From contig NZ_JPME01000002.1 in assembly GCF_000732605.1 (NCBI RefSeq), forward strand, positions 295,264 through 359,263: a stretch of DNA of 64,000 nucleotides, given 5' to 3'. The notes under the pieces are model-generated. The model worked only from the letters and a program-made list of their open reading frames with translations. It was not told the origin of the DNA and searched no databases. Shown here in pieces: positions 38,650-48,596 of this stretch (the stretch's first letter is position 1; each line of letters begins with the position of its first letter). A program made the translations under genes and the position numbers. The stretch is from Lacrimispora celerecrescens (GTDB lineage: Bacteria; Bacillota; Clostridia; Lachnospirales; Lachnospiraceae).

Positions 38650-39398
38650 GACAGCCCTCCTTCCAGAAGCAGACGGGCCAGGTCCTGATACTTCTTTGCC
38701 ATATGGCTGTCAGGAAATGCCTCCACCACAGTTTTCCCCTGTTCTTCCGAACGCTGTACATGAGGATCCCGGGGGATATGAAAAAGGACGGAAGCGTCTA
38801 TTTCATCGGCGGCTTTTTGTACAAGCCCTTCTTCACCTTCAAAGTTTTTTGCGTTAAAAATCAGACCGCGCAGGCCGGCATAGCCTCTGGGAGCAAAGCT
38901 CTTGACCGCTTGCGCAATGTTGGCGGCGGCGTAAAGACTCATCATTTCCCCGGAAGTGACAATGCACACTTCGTCAGCGTAGCCGCCCCGGATGGGCATG
39001 GCAAATCCTCCGCAAACCACATCGCCTAATACGTCATACAGCACGACATCAGGAGAAAACACAGCATAGGCATCTAACTCTTCCAGCGTTTCAAATGCAG
39101 TGATGATGCCCCGGCCGGCACAGCCCACGCCTGGAACGGGCCCCCCGGATTCTACACATAAAACACCGGTTTCGCTTTTGAACACGATATCGTCCAGTTC
39201 TACATCTCCCTTATCCCGCAAAGTGTCCAGCACGGTTGGGATGTTTTTTCCGCCTGTTAAGTTACGGGTGGAATCTGCTTTGGGGTCGCAGCCGATTTGT
39301 AGTACAGTGAGCCCCAGTTTTGCCATGGCGGCAGATAGGTTGGAAACCGTAGTTGACTTCCCAATGCCGCCTTTTCCATAAATAGCAATTCGTTTCAT
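38646..39398 (-). CDS. NifH/BchL-like ATP-dependent reductase (nitrogenase iron-protein superfamily)
   Basis: This cytoplasmic homodimeric ATPase is expected to hold one 4Fe-4S cluster between subunits and pass electrons to the component 1-like pair. It has 250 residues. It shows the deviant Walker [10 protein letters not shown] (8-16), switch I DPKADST, Cys93 in GVGCAGRG and Cys129 in [10 protein letters not shown]; the two cysteines match the cluster ligands of NifH. It lies 14 bases after the FecE-type ATPase gene and overlaps the next gene by 4 bases. It is distinct from true NifH in length and context, most like the tetrapyrrole-type or uncharacterised nitrogenase-like groups. Confidence 0.9.
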   Translation of the reverse strand: MKRIAIYGKGGIGKSTTVSNLSAAMAKLGLTVLQIGCDPKADSTRNLTGGKNIPTVLDTLRDKGDVELDDIVFKSETGVLCVESGGPVPGVGCAGRGIITAFETLEELDAYAVFSPDVVLYDVLGDVVCGGFAMPIRGGYADEVCIVTSGEMMSLYAAANIAQAVKSFAPRGYAGLRGLIFNAKNFEGEEGLVQKAADEIDASVLFHIPRDPHVQRSEEQGKTVVEAFPDSHMAKKYQDLARLLLEGGLS

Positions 39399-39412
39399 TG
39401 TATTAAACTCCC

Positions 39413-40198
39413 TTAGTCAATTAAATGGTATGAGATGCAGGCAGGCCTGCCGGTCCGGGGGTCGGCGGCTATTTCTGCATCGATGTGAAAGGTTTTCCGT
39501 AAAACCCCAGGCGTCATGATCTCCTCCGGCGTGCCCTGCGCTATTATGCTTCCGTCCCGGATGGCCACGAGAAAATCTGAAAAGCGGGAGGCTAGGTTCA
39601 AGTCATGGAGCACCATGGCAATGGTACAATTCCGTTCCCTGTTGAGCTTTTCTAACAGTTCCAGAACTTCAAGCTGATAGGCCATGTCTAAGTAAGTAGT
39701 GGGCTCGTCAAGCAAAATCAAGTCAGTCTCCTGGGCAAGAGCCATTGCAATCCACACTCTCTGTCGCTGCCCGCCGGAGAGGGCATCAACTGCTGTTGTT
39801 TCTAAACCGGTGAGCCGGGTCACCTCCATCGCCCATGTGATCTTATCCTCATCCTCTTTCTTTTCCTTGCCCAAGCCATGACGGCGGGGAAAGCGCCCAT
39901 AGGATACAAGCTCCCTCACGGTCAGACCTGCTGGTGCAGTGGGTGTTTGAGGCAATATGGACATCCGCTTTGCTACCTCTCTTGTGGGAAGGGCCTGGAT
40001 ATCACTGCCGTTAAGAAGCACCCAGCCTTTTTGCGGTTTAAGTATGCGGCCGGCTGCCTTTAATATGGTGGATTTCCCGCAGCCATTGGGCCCTATGAGG
40101 GAAGTGACTTTTCCATTGGGAATCATTAAATCCAGACGGTCTACCACCTGGTGCCCGTCATAGGCCAGCCTTAATTCTCTTGTTGCTATTGCGTTCAT
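39413..40198 (-). CDS. FecE/FhuC-type ABC transporter ATP-binding protein
   Basis: This ATPase of a metallophore, heme or corrinoid-class importer has 261 residues. Motifs are Walker [10 protein letters not shown], signature [12 protein letters not shown], Walker [13 protein letters not shown] and switch His in [15 protein letters not shown] after the Q-loop is typical of FecE/FhuC/BtuD. It sits between the second permease and the NifH-like gene without gaps of note. The importer and reductase are thus cotranscribed. Confidence 0.92.
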   Translation of the reverse strand: MNAIATRELRLAYDGHQVVDRLDLMIPNGKVTSLIGPNGCGKSTILKAAGRILKPQKGWVLLNGSDIQALPTREVAKRMSILPQTPTAPAGLTVRELVSYGRFPRRHGLGKEKKEDEDKITWAMEVTRLTGLETTAVDALSGGQRQRVWIAMALAQETDLILLDEPTTYLDMAYQLEVLELLEKLNRERNCTIAMVLHDLNLASRFSDFLVAIRDGSIIAQGTPEEIMTPGVLRKTFHIDAEIAADPRTGRPACISYHLID

Positions 40199-40199
40199 T

Positions 40200-41246
40200 T
40201 TATCGCCTCATTTCTTTTCCACGCCGGGAAAGCAGGTATATAAAGTACGGTGCGCCGATTATGGATACCACCACACCAGTAGGAAGTGATGACGGCTGGA
40301 TGACAACCCGGGCAATGGTATCAGATGCCGAAACCAGCAGTGCTCCTAACAGAGCGCATACGGGCAAAGCAATGCCGTGCCTCGGCCCTACGATGCGGCG
40401 GGTGATGTGGGGAGCCATAAGTCCGACAAAGCTGATGCTGCCGCTTACCGAAACACAGGCGCCGGCAAGGGCAGCCGCCATGAGCAGAAGCTTTCTTCGT
40501 TCCCTGTTCACAGAAACGCCAAGGCCTGCAGCGGTTTCATCCCCAAGACCCATAACATCTAAGATCCTTGCTATGTATATGGAGGCAGGAACCAGGATAC
40601 ACAGCCATGGCAGTAGGGCCAGCACAAATGTCCAGTTGGCTCCCCAGATGCTTCCTGTCTGCCATGAGGAAACAAAGGCATACTGGGTGTCATCAAGTTT
40701 AACCACCAGCAGGGTGGTCAGGGCGGATAACCCAGCCTGGACCGCGATTCCGGTCATCACCATGGTTACAGGCGACGTACTTGCTCCTTTTTTGCAGGAA
40801 AGGGAATAGACCAGAACTGCCGCAGCGCCTGCCCCTAAAAGCGCCAAGGCAGGAAGCGTGAATACGGCAAGGGGTGACCGGGGGCCAATGAAAAGTACAT
40901 AAAGCACCACCATAAGTCCTGCGCCTGAATGGATGCCTAACAGTCCAGGGTCTGCAAGGGGATTTTTTGTTACCCCCTGCAGGAGACAGCCGGATACCGC
41001 CAGACCAGCCCCCACCAGCATGGAAAGGACGATGCGGGGAAGGCGGAAGGAGAAAAGGATCAGATTCTCTTTTTCCCTGCCGCCGCCTATCATGGCGTGG
41101 AGGACTTCTGAGGGGGAAAGCTTGCTGTAGCCGGTGTTCAGACTGATAAGCACGGACAGGACAAGAAGTGCAAAACATGTGCCTATTACCATTGTGTTTC
41201 GCACCGTGGTCTTTCTTTTGAGAAGATTTGTATCTTTCTGAGTCAT
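40200..41246 (-). CDS. FecCD-family ABC transporter permease (second)
   Basis: This membrane subunit of the importer has 348 residues and about nine to ten helices. FecCD family features include the N-terminal LRLPR-like motif (FSFRLPRIVLSMLVGAGLAVSG, seen in part), NPLADPGLLGI and the coupling segment around GSISFVGLMAPHITRRIVG. It forms a heterodimer with the permease upstream. The gene directly abuts the upstream permease (41247). Confidence 0.92.
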   Translation of the reverse strand: MTQKDTNLLKRKTTVRNTMVIGTCFALLVLSVLISLNTGYSKLSPSEVLHAMIGGGREKENLILFSFRLPRIVLSMLVGAGLAVSGCLLQGVTKNPLADPGLLGIHSGAGLMVVLYVLFIGPRSPLAVFTLPALALLGAGAAAVLVYSLSCKKGASTSPVTMVMTGIAVQAGLSALTTLLVVKLDDTQYAFVSSWQTGSIWGANWTFVLALLPWLCILVPASIYIARILDVMGLGDETAAGLGVSVNRERRKLLLMAAALAGACVSVSGSISFVGLMAPHITRRIVGPRHGIALPVCALLGALLVSASDTIARVVIQPSSLPTGVVVSIIGAPYFIYLLSRRGKEMRR

Positions 41247-42284
41247 TTAAGCATCCCTCCTTGTTTTCTGTGACAGATATAGAAAGAAGGGAACGCCGAT
41301 GAGGGAGGTGATCACGCCCAAGGGAACCTCAAATGGCGGGTTAACTGTCCTTGCACCTAAATCTGCAAGAACCAGCAGCAAGGCTCCCAAAACAGCCGCG
41401 GAAGGGATTATTTTTTTATAGTCCACGCCCACGAGAAACCGGGCTCCATGGGGAATAATGAGCCCCACAAAGGAAACGGATCCTACTACCGATACAGAAA
41501 TACCTGCCAATGCAAGAACTACAAGTGTGCAGAGACAATGGATAAGGGCCGTGTTAAGTCCAAGCCCTGTGGCAACATCCTCGCCCATATTCAGTATGGA
41601 TACATAGGGGGAAAGCAAAAACGCGCACAGAAGGGCAGCCAAAATAACAGGCGCAAGAATATAAAACTGCTGCCACGTTACGTTTGCCACGCCCCCCACG
41701 GTCCAAAACAGCACGTCCCTTCCTGCATCAAAGCCCAGGGCGATTCCCTGGCTAAACGCCGACAAAAGTGCACTGATTGCAGCCCCGGCCAGTACCAGGT
41801 CCATAGGACTCCTTCCGCCTTTGTGGGAGGCGGCTATGCCGTTAATCAGCAGGGCCCCAAGGGCCGCACCCAGAAAGGAAAAAACAATCAACATGCCATA
41901 ACTTATCCCCGGCATAAATGCAAAGCACAATGCAATGGCAAAACCTGCTCCTGCATTGATCCCCATAAGTCCTGAGTCGGCCATGGGATTGCGGGTGGTT
42001 CCCTGCATAATTGCACCAGCCACGGCAAGAGCCGCGCCAATCAGCCCGCTGATGAGCACTCTGGGCAGCCGTAAGTCTATGACCATAAGGTGTTGGGGGT
42101 TCCTGCTGTCAAAATGAGTGAAAGCTTTAACAACCGTATCCATAGAAATGTTTGCAGTGCCTTGCGTGATGGAAATACATAGAAGGAGCAATAATACAAT
42201 CATGCCGGCAGTAATGAGAGGGCACAGCGGGATAACACTCCTATGGTTTCCGCTTATAATGGGTTTGTGTTTATAGATTCTCAT
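41247..42284 (-). CDS. FecCD-family ABC transporter permease (first)
   Basis: The first permease subunit has 345 residues and about nine to ten hydrophobic helices. It carries the paired family motifs DLRLPRVLISGLIGAALAVA, NPMADSGLMGINAGAG and GSVSFVGLIIPHGARFLVG. The start overlaps the stop of the binding-protein gene by 4 bases. Two different FecCD permeases encoded back to back are usual for siderophore and heme importers. Confidence 0.92.
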   Translation of the reverse strand: MRIYKHKPIISGNHRSVIPLCPLITAGMIVLLLLLCISITQGTANISMDTVVKAFTHFDSRNPQHLMVIDLRLPRVLISGLIGAALAVAGAIMQGTTRNPMADSGLMGINAGAGFAIALCFAFMPGISYGMLIVFSFLGAALGALLINGIAASHKGGRSPMDLVLAGAAISALLSAFSQGIALGFDAGRDVLFWTVGGVANVTWQQFYILAPVILAALLCAFLLSPYVSILNMGEDVATGLGLNTALIHCLCTLVVLALAGISVSVVGSVSFVGLIIPHGARFLVGVDYKKIIPSAAVLGALLLVLADLGARTVNPPFEVPLGVITSLIGVPFFLYLSQKTRRDA

Positions 42285-43273
42285 TTGATTGCCCGCACCA
42301 GCTTTTTGGCAGTTAACTTCATGGCTAAGGGACCAAAGGTGTTAAGGGAATCATCAAAATAAAGTACATTGCCATTTTTAACGGCGCTCATATTCAGCCA
42401 GACTGATGAAGCTTCCTGGGATTTTGCAAATCCTTTGGCGGTATCAATATAGTCCATGAAGATGATGTAATCCGGGTCCATTTCCGCCACTGCTTCCAGG
42501 GAGAAGGTTTCATAACCGAAGGTATATCCTTTGGGAGGAGTGATGCCGAAAGCATCGTAATAGCTCTGGCTGCCCCGGGCAACAAATGCCTTGCCTCCGC
42601 TGGTGCGGAAAATAGCAACCGTTTTATCCTTCTGACTCAACACTTCATGGGCTGACGCTATGGCTTCCTCGGTTTCCCTGATGATTTTCCCGGCTGCATC
42701 GTCCTTACCCACGAGTTCTCCGCAGGCACGGGTCTGATTCTGCCATGTATCGCTATAGTCCAACAGTACCACAGGAGCAATCTGATTTAACTGGTCATAT
42801 ATTTCGTCCAGACCTGCGTGCCCGGCAAAGGTTACGATCATATCTGGTTTTGCTTCCAGAACCGCCTCCAGATTGATTTCCCGTGCACTTCCAAGATCCA
42901 TGATTTCTTCGATGCCGCCAAAAGGAATCAATGTTTCATAGGTTTCCAGAGCCTGCTGAGCCGTTCCTACTGAAGCCCCTGCCGAAGCGGCAACCGGAGT
43001 GCCGAGTGCAAAAAAGTATTCCAGATAGTTGGAATGGAGAATGGCAATGCGCTTAGGCTGGCCGGCCAGGGGTATCTTATGGCCACCGGCATCCGTGATG
43101 GTGCGCGGCCACGAAGAATCTTTAGAAATGTCCGGCAGCTGCGGTTCTCCGGATTCTTGTGTACCGGTGCTTTCTGTTGGTACCGGGGTTGCTGGCTGCT
43201 GTTCCTTTGAACAAGCGGATACCAGTCCGGCAGTTAAAAGCAGTGCAAATAAAATAGAGATTTGTTTTTTCAA
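42281..43273 (-). CDS. FecB/HmuT-class ABC transporter substrate-binding lipoprotein
   Basis: This is the extracytoplasmic receptor for the FecCD-FecE importer, 330 residues. Translation starts at a TTG preceded by CAGGAGG. The signal peptide has lipobox VSAC at about residue 21, then a Pro/Thr/Ser linker and the TroA/FecB fold (RIAILHSNYLEYFFALGTPV). Ligands of this class are ferric siderophores, heme or corrinoids. The gene is first in an operon that ends in a nitrogenase-like reductase, so the ligand is probably a metal complex that needs reductive processing. Confidence 0.88.
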   Translation of the reverse strand: MKKQISILFALLLTAGLVSACSKEQQPATPVPTESTGTQESGEPQLPDISKDSSWPRTITDAGGHKIPLAGQPKRIAILHSNYLEYFFALGTPVAASAGASVGTAQQALETYETLIPFGGIEEIMDLGSAREINLEAVLEAKPDMIVTFAGHAGLDEIYDQLNQIAPVVLLDYSDTWQNQTRACGELVGKDDAAGKIIRETEEAIASAHEVLSQKDKTVAIFRTSGGKAFVARGSQSYYDAFGITPPKGYTFGYETFSLEAVAEMDPDYIIFMDYIDTAKGFAKSQEASSVWLNMSAVKNGNVLYFDDSLNTFGPLAMKLTAKKLVRAIK

Positions 43274-43294
43274 TGTAGCACCTCCTGAATTATT

Positions 43295-43348
43295 AGTTAG
43301 GTAAAACTAACTCCTGGCTAATATATCAAACCACGGTGCTTCTGTGAA
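43295..43348 (-). promoter_or_regulatory. Promoter and palindromic operator of the importer/nitrogenase-like operon
   Basis: On the minus strand TTCACA (43343-43348) and TATATT (43320-43325) are 17 bases apart. Just downstream lies the palindrome AGTTAG-N6-CTAACT (43295-43312), covering the expected transcription start. The same core GTTAG-N6-CTAAC is present at 44423-44438. The half-sites resemble DtxR/IdeR-type boxes; the regulator is inferred. Confidence 0.7.
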
Positions 43349-43401
43349 TGGCTTTATCCGCAATTTATATGGACATATCCTGAATTGCAGTTGGCAGCAC
43401 T

Positions 43402-43431
43402 AAAAACGCCCGTGGAAAAACAGGGGCGTTT
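43402..43431 (-). terminator. Intrinsic terminator of the AraC gene
   Basis: Read on the minus strand, an ACGCCC arm pairs with GGGCGT across a 12-base loop and is followed by TTTT. It separates the AraC gene from the operon promoter. Confidence 0.75.
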
Positions 43432-43446
43432 CCTTGTGCCGTCAGC

Positions 43447-44250
43447 TTATTCTTCCCTGAATTTGCTAGGAGGCACTCCAAAATGTCTCTTAAATATACG
43501 GCTAAAATACAGCGCATCCGGGTATCCTGTTTGTTCCCCTATGGTTCCTATGGGAATGGAGGTTGTAACAAGCAGCTCCCGAGCGCGGTTTAGACGGTAC
43601 GTCCGTAAGTAATCTGCCGGCCCCATGCCAGCATACTTTTGAAAGACATAAAACAAACGGTTTTCATTCACTCCGCTTTGCTTTGCCAGTGAATTTACGG
43701 TTAAACCATCCATGTAGTGGGTATGAATGTACTTCGATACCGATTCAAAAAGCTCCTGTGCGCCGTAATTTGTTTGATTCCTGGCACACAAGAACGTCTC
43801 CTCCAGCACCCGGCGGAACAAGGTTTCTGTTTGAAAGACTGCAAGACCGCCGGGCCGGTTAGAGGTTGCGTACAAATGATGAAGCATATCGAACAGTTGA
43901 GGGCTTTGTCCGGAGGTTAAGCTGAAATGGGTATTCCTCAATTTAATGCGAGGTGATTCGTTGTAAGTCTCATAAAGAACGGAAACGAATTCCCAGTCCT
44001 CGTTTCCAATGACTCGCTTGCGCATGGTGGTGTTAGCCGAACCATGGATAACTACTCCTGGTTTGATTATATATGGCGTATCGTTAAACTGGTATTCCGC
44101 ACAGCCGGAAAGCGGGAATATAAACCCTGGATAAGAAGCAGTTCTTTGTATGCCCTTACTACCTGCTGGTATTTTATAGCGGTATACCCCTTGTACTTGA
44201 AAAAGTGTGGCTGCAAAATGCTCCACAATTGTATTTAGTTCCATTGCCAT
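43447..44250 (-). CDS. AraC-family transcriptional regulator
   Basis: This 267-residue regulator has an N-terminal cupin-like ligand-binding domain (about 15-130) and a C-terminal pair of helix-turn-helix motifs (about 165-265). The latter contain LTVNSLAKQSGVNENRLF and the family signature YPDALYFSRIFKRHFGVPPS. It is on the same strand and directly upstream of the FecB-type operon but has its own terminator. AraC proteins next to metallophore importers often sense the imported compound, so it may activate this operon on top of the palindrome-binding repressor. Confidence 0.88.
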   Translation of the reverse strand: MAMELNTIVEHFAATLFQVQGVYRYKIPAGSKGIQRTASYPGFIFPLSGCAEYQFNDTPYIIKPGVVIHGSANTTMRKRVIGNEDWEFVSVLYETYNESPRIKLRNTHFSLTSGQSPQLFDMLHHLYATSNRPGGLAVFQTETLFRRVLEETFLCARNQTNYGAQELFESVSKYIHTHYMDGLTVNSLAKQSGVNENRLFYVFQKYAGMGPADYLRTYRLNRARELLVTTSIPIGTIGEQTGYPDALYFSRIFKRHFGVPPSKFREE

Positions 44251-44381
44251 GACTCCGCATCACATTCCTTAGATAATGAAAGTATTGATAGTATCACGTA
44301 TCATCATACCACAGGTACGCAGCCATGAAAAAGGAATTCCGGCTGTTGAGAAAAAGACTCATTCATTCTCCCGTATCCCCA

Positions 44382-44438
44382 TTGACATCTGATAACCTCC
44401 CCGATATACTGAGATGGTAATGGTTAGTTTAGACTAAC
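44382..44438 (+). promoter_or_regulatory. Promoter and palindromic operator of the large surface-protein gene
   Basis: TTGACA (44382-44387) and TATACT (44405-44410) have the ideal 17-base spacing. GTTAG-TTTAGA-CTAAC (44423-44438) lies 12 bases after the -10 box, between the likely start site and the ribosome site. It is the same palindrome, with the same spacer length, as at the divergent operon. Confidence 0.75.
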
Positions 44439-44457
44439 TTAAAAATAGGAGGATGCA

Positions 44458-47400
44458 ATGGTTAAGAAAAAGTTGATTCAAAAAGCAGTGGTACCAATAT
44501 TAACAGCCGCTTGTGTAATTTCCCAGTTCGGCATATCCTGGGCGGGCATAGCAGGCAGTTCCCAGGCAAGCATAGATGGGGGCAGATACGCACAAGGCGA
44601 ATGGAAATATGAAAATGACAGCTGGAAACATTATGAGGCCTCAGGGACTTTAAGCACCGGGTGGATAAAAAAGGCGTCAGGCTGGTATTACCTAAACCCG
44701 GAAAACGGTGCCATGATGACAGGATGGTTTCAGGATGAAAAGGGAATCAGATACTATCTGAACACTTCCAATGATGGTACAGAGGGCCAGATGCACTCCG
44801 GCTGGTACCAGGATGGAAGCGGAATATGGTATTTTTTTAATACGGCCGCTGATGGAACCCATGGAGCCATGAAGACAGGCTGGCAGTGGATAGACGGTTA
44901 TTGTTATTATTTTAATACTGCTGACGGAACAGACATGGGAAGGATGTATACAGGCCAGACAACCCCGGATGGATATTTTGTGAATGGAGACGGCCGCTGG
45001 GCAGAGTCTGACGGAACTGTTCATTACGAGACCGGCAGAGGCTTGGCCTCAGCGCCTGCAGCAGAAAGTACAAAGAAAACTGTATTTTCCGGTGGCGGAA
45101 GCAGTTCTTCTGGAAGAAGCGGTTCCTCAGGAGGAGGCAATTCCTCGGGCGGAGGCAATTCCTCAGGGAATGAAAATAGTGGTGGCAATTCCTCGGGGAA
45201 TGAAAATAACGGAGGCAGTCCCGGCGGGAATGAGGGCAATCCTGACGAAGAAAACAGCAGCCAGGAAGGTAAGGATGTTTTTGTTGATGCAGAAAAGACA
45301 AAGCTTGTAGATTTAGGCTGGATCCAGTATGCAGTTATTGCTTTCCAGGAAGGAAGGATAGACGATTATGCCATTGATGTGGATGGGACGGATGTTACGG
45401 ACTTATGCACAAACGTAGATGATGACGGAACTGTGGTTAAGTGGCAGACGACCTTATGGAAGCCGAATACCATCACTGTTACCAGGATCTCCGACGGCAA
45501 AGAGCAGGGCGTAAAGGTCGGAAAGGGCTCAACGGCGGAATTGCCGGAGAGAGGTAGCCTTGATTCAGCCCCCAGTGCGATCCTGACCAACGGATCTGTA
45601 TCTGTCTTTGACTATTGGCTGGATAATTACGATAAAGACGGCAATATACGTGTAAGGCCTGAGAAGACTACCTTTCATTTAAGCGGAAAGAGTCAGGAGG
45701 TTTCTCCTGAGGTACCTGCCGATTATTACCTGCCTGACACCATGTTTGATAAAAACGGAAAGGGCAGAATCCAGCTTAAGCTGTCCTTAAAGACTCTGGC
45801 ACAGGAAAATTGGTTTAACCAGCTGAAGACCATTAAGGTTCTGGATTCTGAGAACTCTATTTTAAACAAAAACCTGATTTTTACAACTGTTATCGAAACA
45901 GAATATGGAAAAACAGGAGTAATTACGATCCAGCTTCCTCAGACCAACCTTTTTGTCCGGGGGCGTTATCAGCTGAACCTGTCTTCCGGATACAGCAAGG
46001 CAACCATGAACGTGCCCCTTCATCTGGTGGATAACAGACTTTTTGTGATGAACTTAAATACTTTAAACCCGAGTCCAAAGGTGGGAGAAGATTTTGCCTT
46101 TGATATCGTGGGACCGGATGGAGAAAGCTTTGGAACAGAGATTCTGTCTCCGATTTACAGGGTGGATTTAACGATGCCGTCAGGAAAAGTAAAGTCTCTT
46201 ACAAACATAAGCCAATGGTATGAGATTGGTGCCATGCTTCATATCTGCGGTACGGATACGGATGACAATGTGATTACCGATGAAACCGGTATCTATACGG
46301 TCACAGCATATGCAAATGGCTACCAGACAATGTCTAAGAAAGTGGAAGTGGGCAGCAATTCCCAGACCAGGTCAGATGACCTTAAAATCTTTGCGGTAGC
46401 AAAATCCTACGGCATTGACGCCATGTCCAGTGCAACTGTTGCGATACCGGATGGCAGCGGTTCCGGAGACTCCGGCTCTTCCGGAGGTTCAAAAATGAAC
46501 GGATTCCTGATATTTGATCATGATCTGTTGGCGAACGCATTGATATTACATGAGATCAACGATGTAAATGAAGACAGCGAGGCAGTCGTGCAGTGGTGGT
46601 ATGACCAGAAAGCGCAAGCTGTTATGGATGAAAACGCTGAAGTTTTTTATGATTTTACCCACTATTTAAATGCAGTTAAAGACGGAAAGCTGGGGACGGG
46701 AGAATATCTTTCCTTTGAAAAATATAAGGAGACCCAGACCGGAGGGGAAACTGGAAATCGCCCATACCAGATCAAGCGGGTCCTGGAAGACGGAAAATTA
46801 GGAACCGTTGAAAGCCTTCTATCCGTAGTAGGAAAGACGGCGCCTGCTCTTAAGGGCGCAGAAGGAAAGCTGGGCGAGGATCTGGTGCTGACATCTGATA
46901 AGGATGGGGAATATATTTCCAAAATAACAGCACTATATCTGGACAATTCTGCAATCGCTCTTAGAAGTGACGATTATATTACAGCTTATAAGATCAGCGA
47001 TGCAAAAGAAAGCGTTACCCTTCTGTCAAAAACAGAAGGAACTGGAGGCGGTATGCTGCAGCTTACGGAAGGAGAGCACAAGCTGCGAATTGTGGTAGAG
47101 GGGTACAAGGAGCAGACGGTTGTTTTACATGTGGTAAAGGAATTGGAAACGTTTAAACTTTCTCTTGCTGAAAATCCAGACAAGGCAGAAGCTGAGAAAG
47201 GGGCAGCTTACCACATAGGTCAGATGGTTTATATCAATGCTGCAGCCGCTGAAGACGATGAAAGCCAGAAGAAGCTTCGCGGTGACTTTATGAAGAATTT
47301 AACAGGGATGACCCTGACCGATCCGGATGATAATACAAGGAAGGTGCTTTCCAAAGAACAGGGCGGAATATTCAGCAGGATAATTATGAAAAAGAAGACT

Positions 47401-48314
47401 ATTCTTTCTCGCTGCAGAAAGATCTGTTTCAGAAGGCAGGGCGTTATACGGTTCTGGTGACTGCTGAAGGATACACTGCCAAAACCCTGACATTTGAAAT
47501 TCTGGAAGCTGCAGTGCAGCCGGTTGAGAATGAAAAGTTAGCTCCTGGTGTGGAAACGTCAAAATATGTGAAAGGAACAAACTGGGATCCTGCATATTAT
47601 CGCGTAACCTTTGATACAACAGATGAAAAGGCCGCAAAGGAGTATTTAGATGCAGATAAAACAGTTTTTGTTAACGGAATTCCTTATAAAATGGCCATAA
47701 TGTTCTCTAAAACCAGGAAAAATGAGTTTAAGGTATCTAAGGATGCTTCCTATGGAGTTGTAAAGTATCTTGACTTCACTGCAGATGGCTTTACGGAAGA
47801 AGAAAATGAAATAGTTATTGAAGTGAATGGTTACGAGACATTGACATTCATGGTCGAGTTATTTAATCCGGAAGAAGGTATGGAAGGAAAGAATGCTCCT
47901 ACAACCCTTAAGGCAGAGGAAGAGGCGGCAGTAACCAAGGAAGAAAAGACAGAAGGTACTGAGGAAAAACCGGAAAACGCCGGGGTTGACAAGACAGAAG
48001 GAACTAAGGAAGAACCTGAAAACGCCGGGGGTGACAAGACAGAAGAAGCTAAGGAAGAACCGGGAATTGCCGAGGAGGGCAAAACAGAAGAAGCTAAGGT
48101 AGAACCGGAAAAGACCGAGGAAGACAAAACAGATTTAGTTAAGGAAGAACCAGGTAAAGTCGAAGTAGACAAAACAGAAGATACCAAAGAAGTAACTGTT
48201 GAAGAGAAGGAGGAAGACACCAAAGAAGCAGCAGACAGCAAGAAAGAAGAAATTCAGAACGATACTGCAGGAACCGATGAGACAACTCTTGGCAGCAAGG
48301 GAAAGGAGCTGTAG
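44458..48314 (+). CDS. Large secreted wall-binding protein with Shr/HID-like (DUF1533-like) repeats, one-base frameshift
   Basis: Restored by adding one base near 47373-47376 (likely TTC to TTTC), this protein has about 1285 residues. Order: signal peptide (about 1-30); Trp/Gly cell-wall repeats (about 30-190, e.g. GWIKKASGWYYLNPENGAMM); a Gly/Ser/Asn-rich linker (about 205-265); several beta domains that share a VNG/GEHKLRIVVEGY pattern. The last domains (802-894, and after the frameshift around 47560-47860) look like the DUF1533/heme-interacting domains of streptococcal Shr. A Glu/Lys-rich repeat tail (KTEGTKEEPENAG-like, about 20 residues each) ends the protein. No LPXTG. Binding of heme is inference. 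Confidence 0.72.
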
Positions 48315-48371
48315 GAACAGGAGAAGATCGGAAAAACACTTCATGGGGGCGTTGGAAAATAAATATATGAA

Positions 48372-48414
48372 TTGATAGAAAAGAGGGGGAAACTGTACCC
48401 CTCTTTTCTATCAA
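48372..48414 (+). terminator. Terminator-like hairpin after the surface-protein gene
   Basis: TTGATAGAAAAGAGGGG (48372-48388) pairs with CCCCTCTTTTCTATCAA (48398-48414), a perfect 17-bp stem. A U-run is missing, though TTTT occurs inside the right arm. Confidence 0.65.
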
Positions 48415-48596
48415 TGTAAATGCATATTTTCGTTTTTCAATACGTGATACTCCAAAATGAAATTTTTTAACAAGGGCTGACCAATATCGTAATGACGAAA
48501 CAGCGGATGGCAGCCATGCCATGTATCAGAAACGAATTGACATAAAACTGTAATCAAGAGTATAATCGACCCATAACAAGAAAACAGGAATAAGGA

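Noticed and set aside
36157..39398. Nitrogen fixation (nifHDK) operon
   Set aside because: The proteins are shorter than NifDK, lack a complete second cysteine set, and there is no nifE, nifN, nifB or molybdenum transport nearby. The linked importer is FecBCD type. Called nitrogenase-like only.
45024..45301. Open frames antisense to the Gly/Ser-rich linker of the surface-protein gene
   Set aside because: They are Pro/Arg-rich mirror images of a repetitive coding region with no start signals.
47930..48200. CRISPR array
   Set aside because: The repeats are in-frame coding repeats of about 60 bases with no constant spacer-repeat structure and no cas genes.
47831..48241. Ser-rich open frame antisense to the Glu/Lys repeat tail
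   Set aside because: It is explained as the complement of degenerate GAA/AAG-rich repeats.
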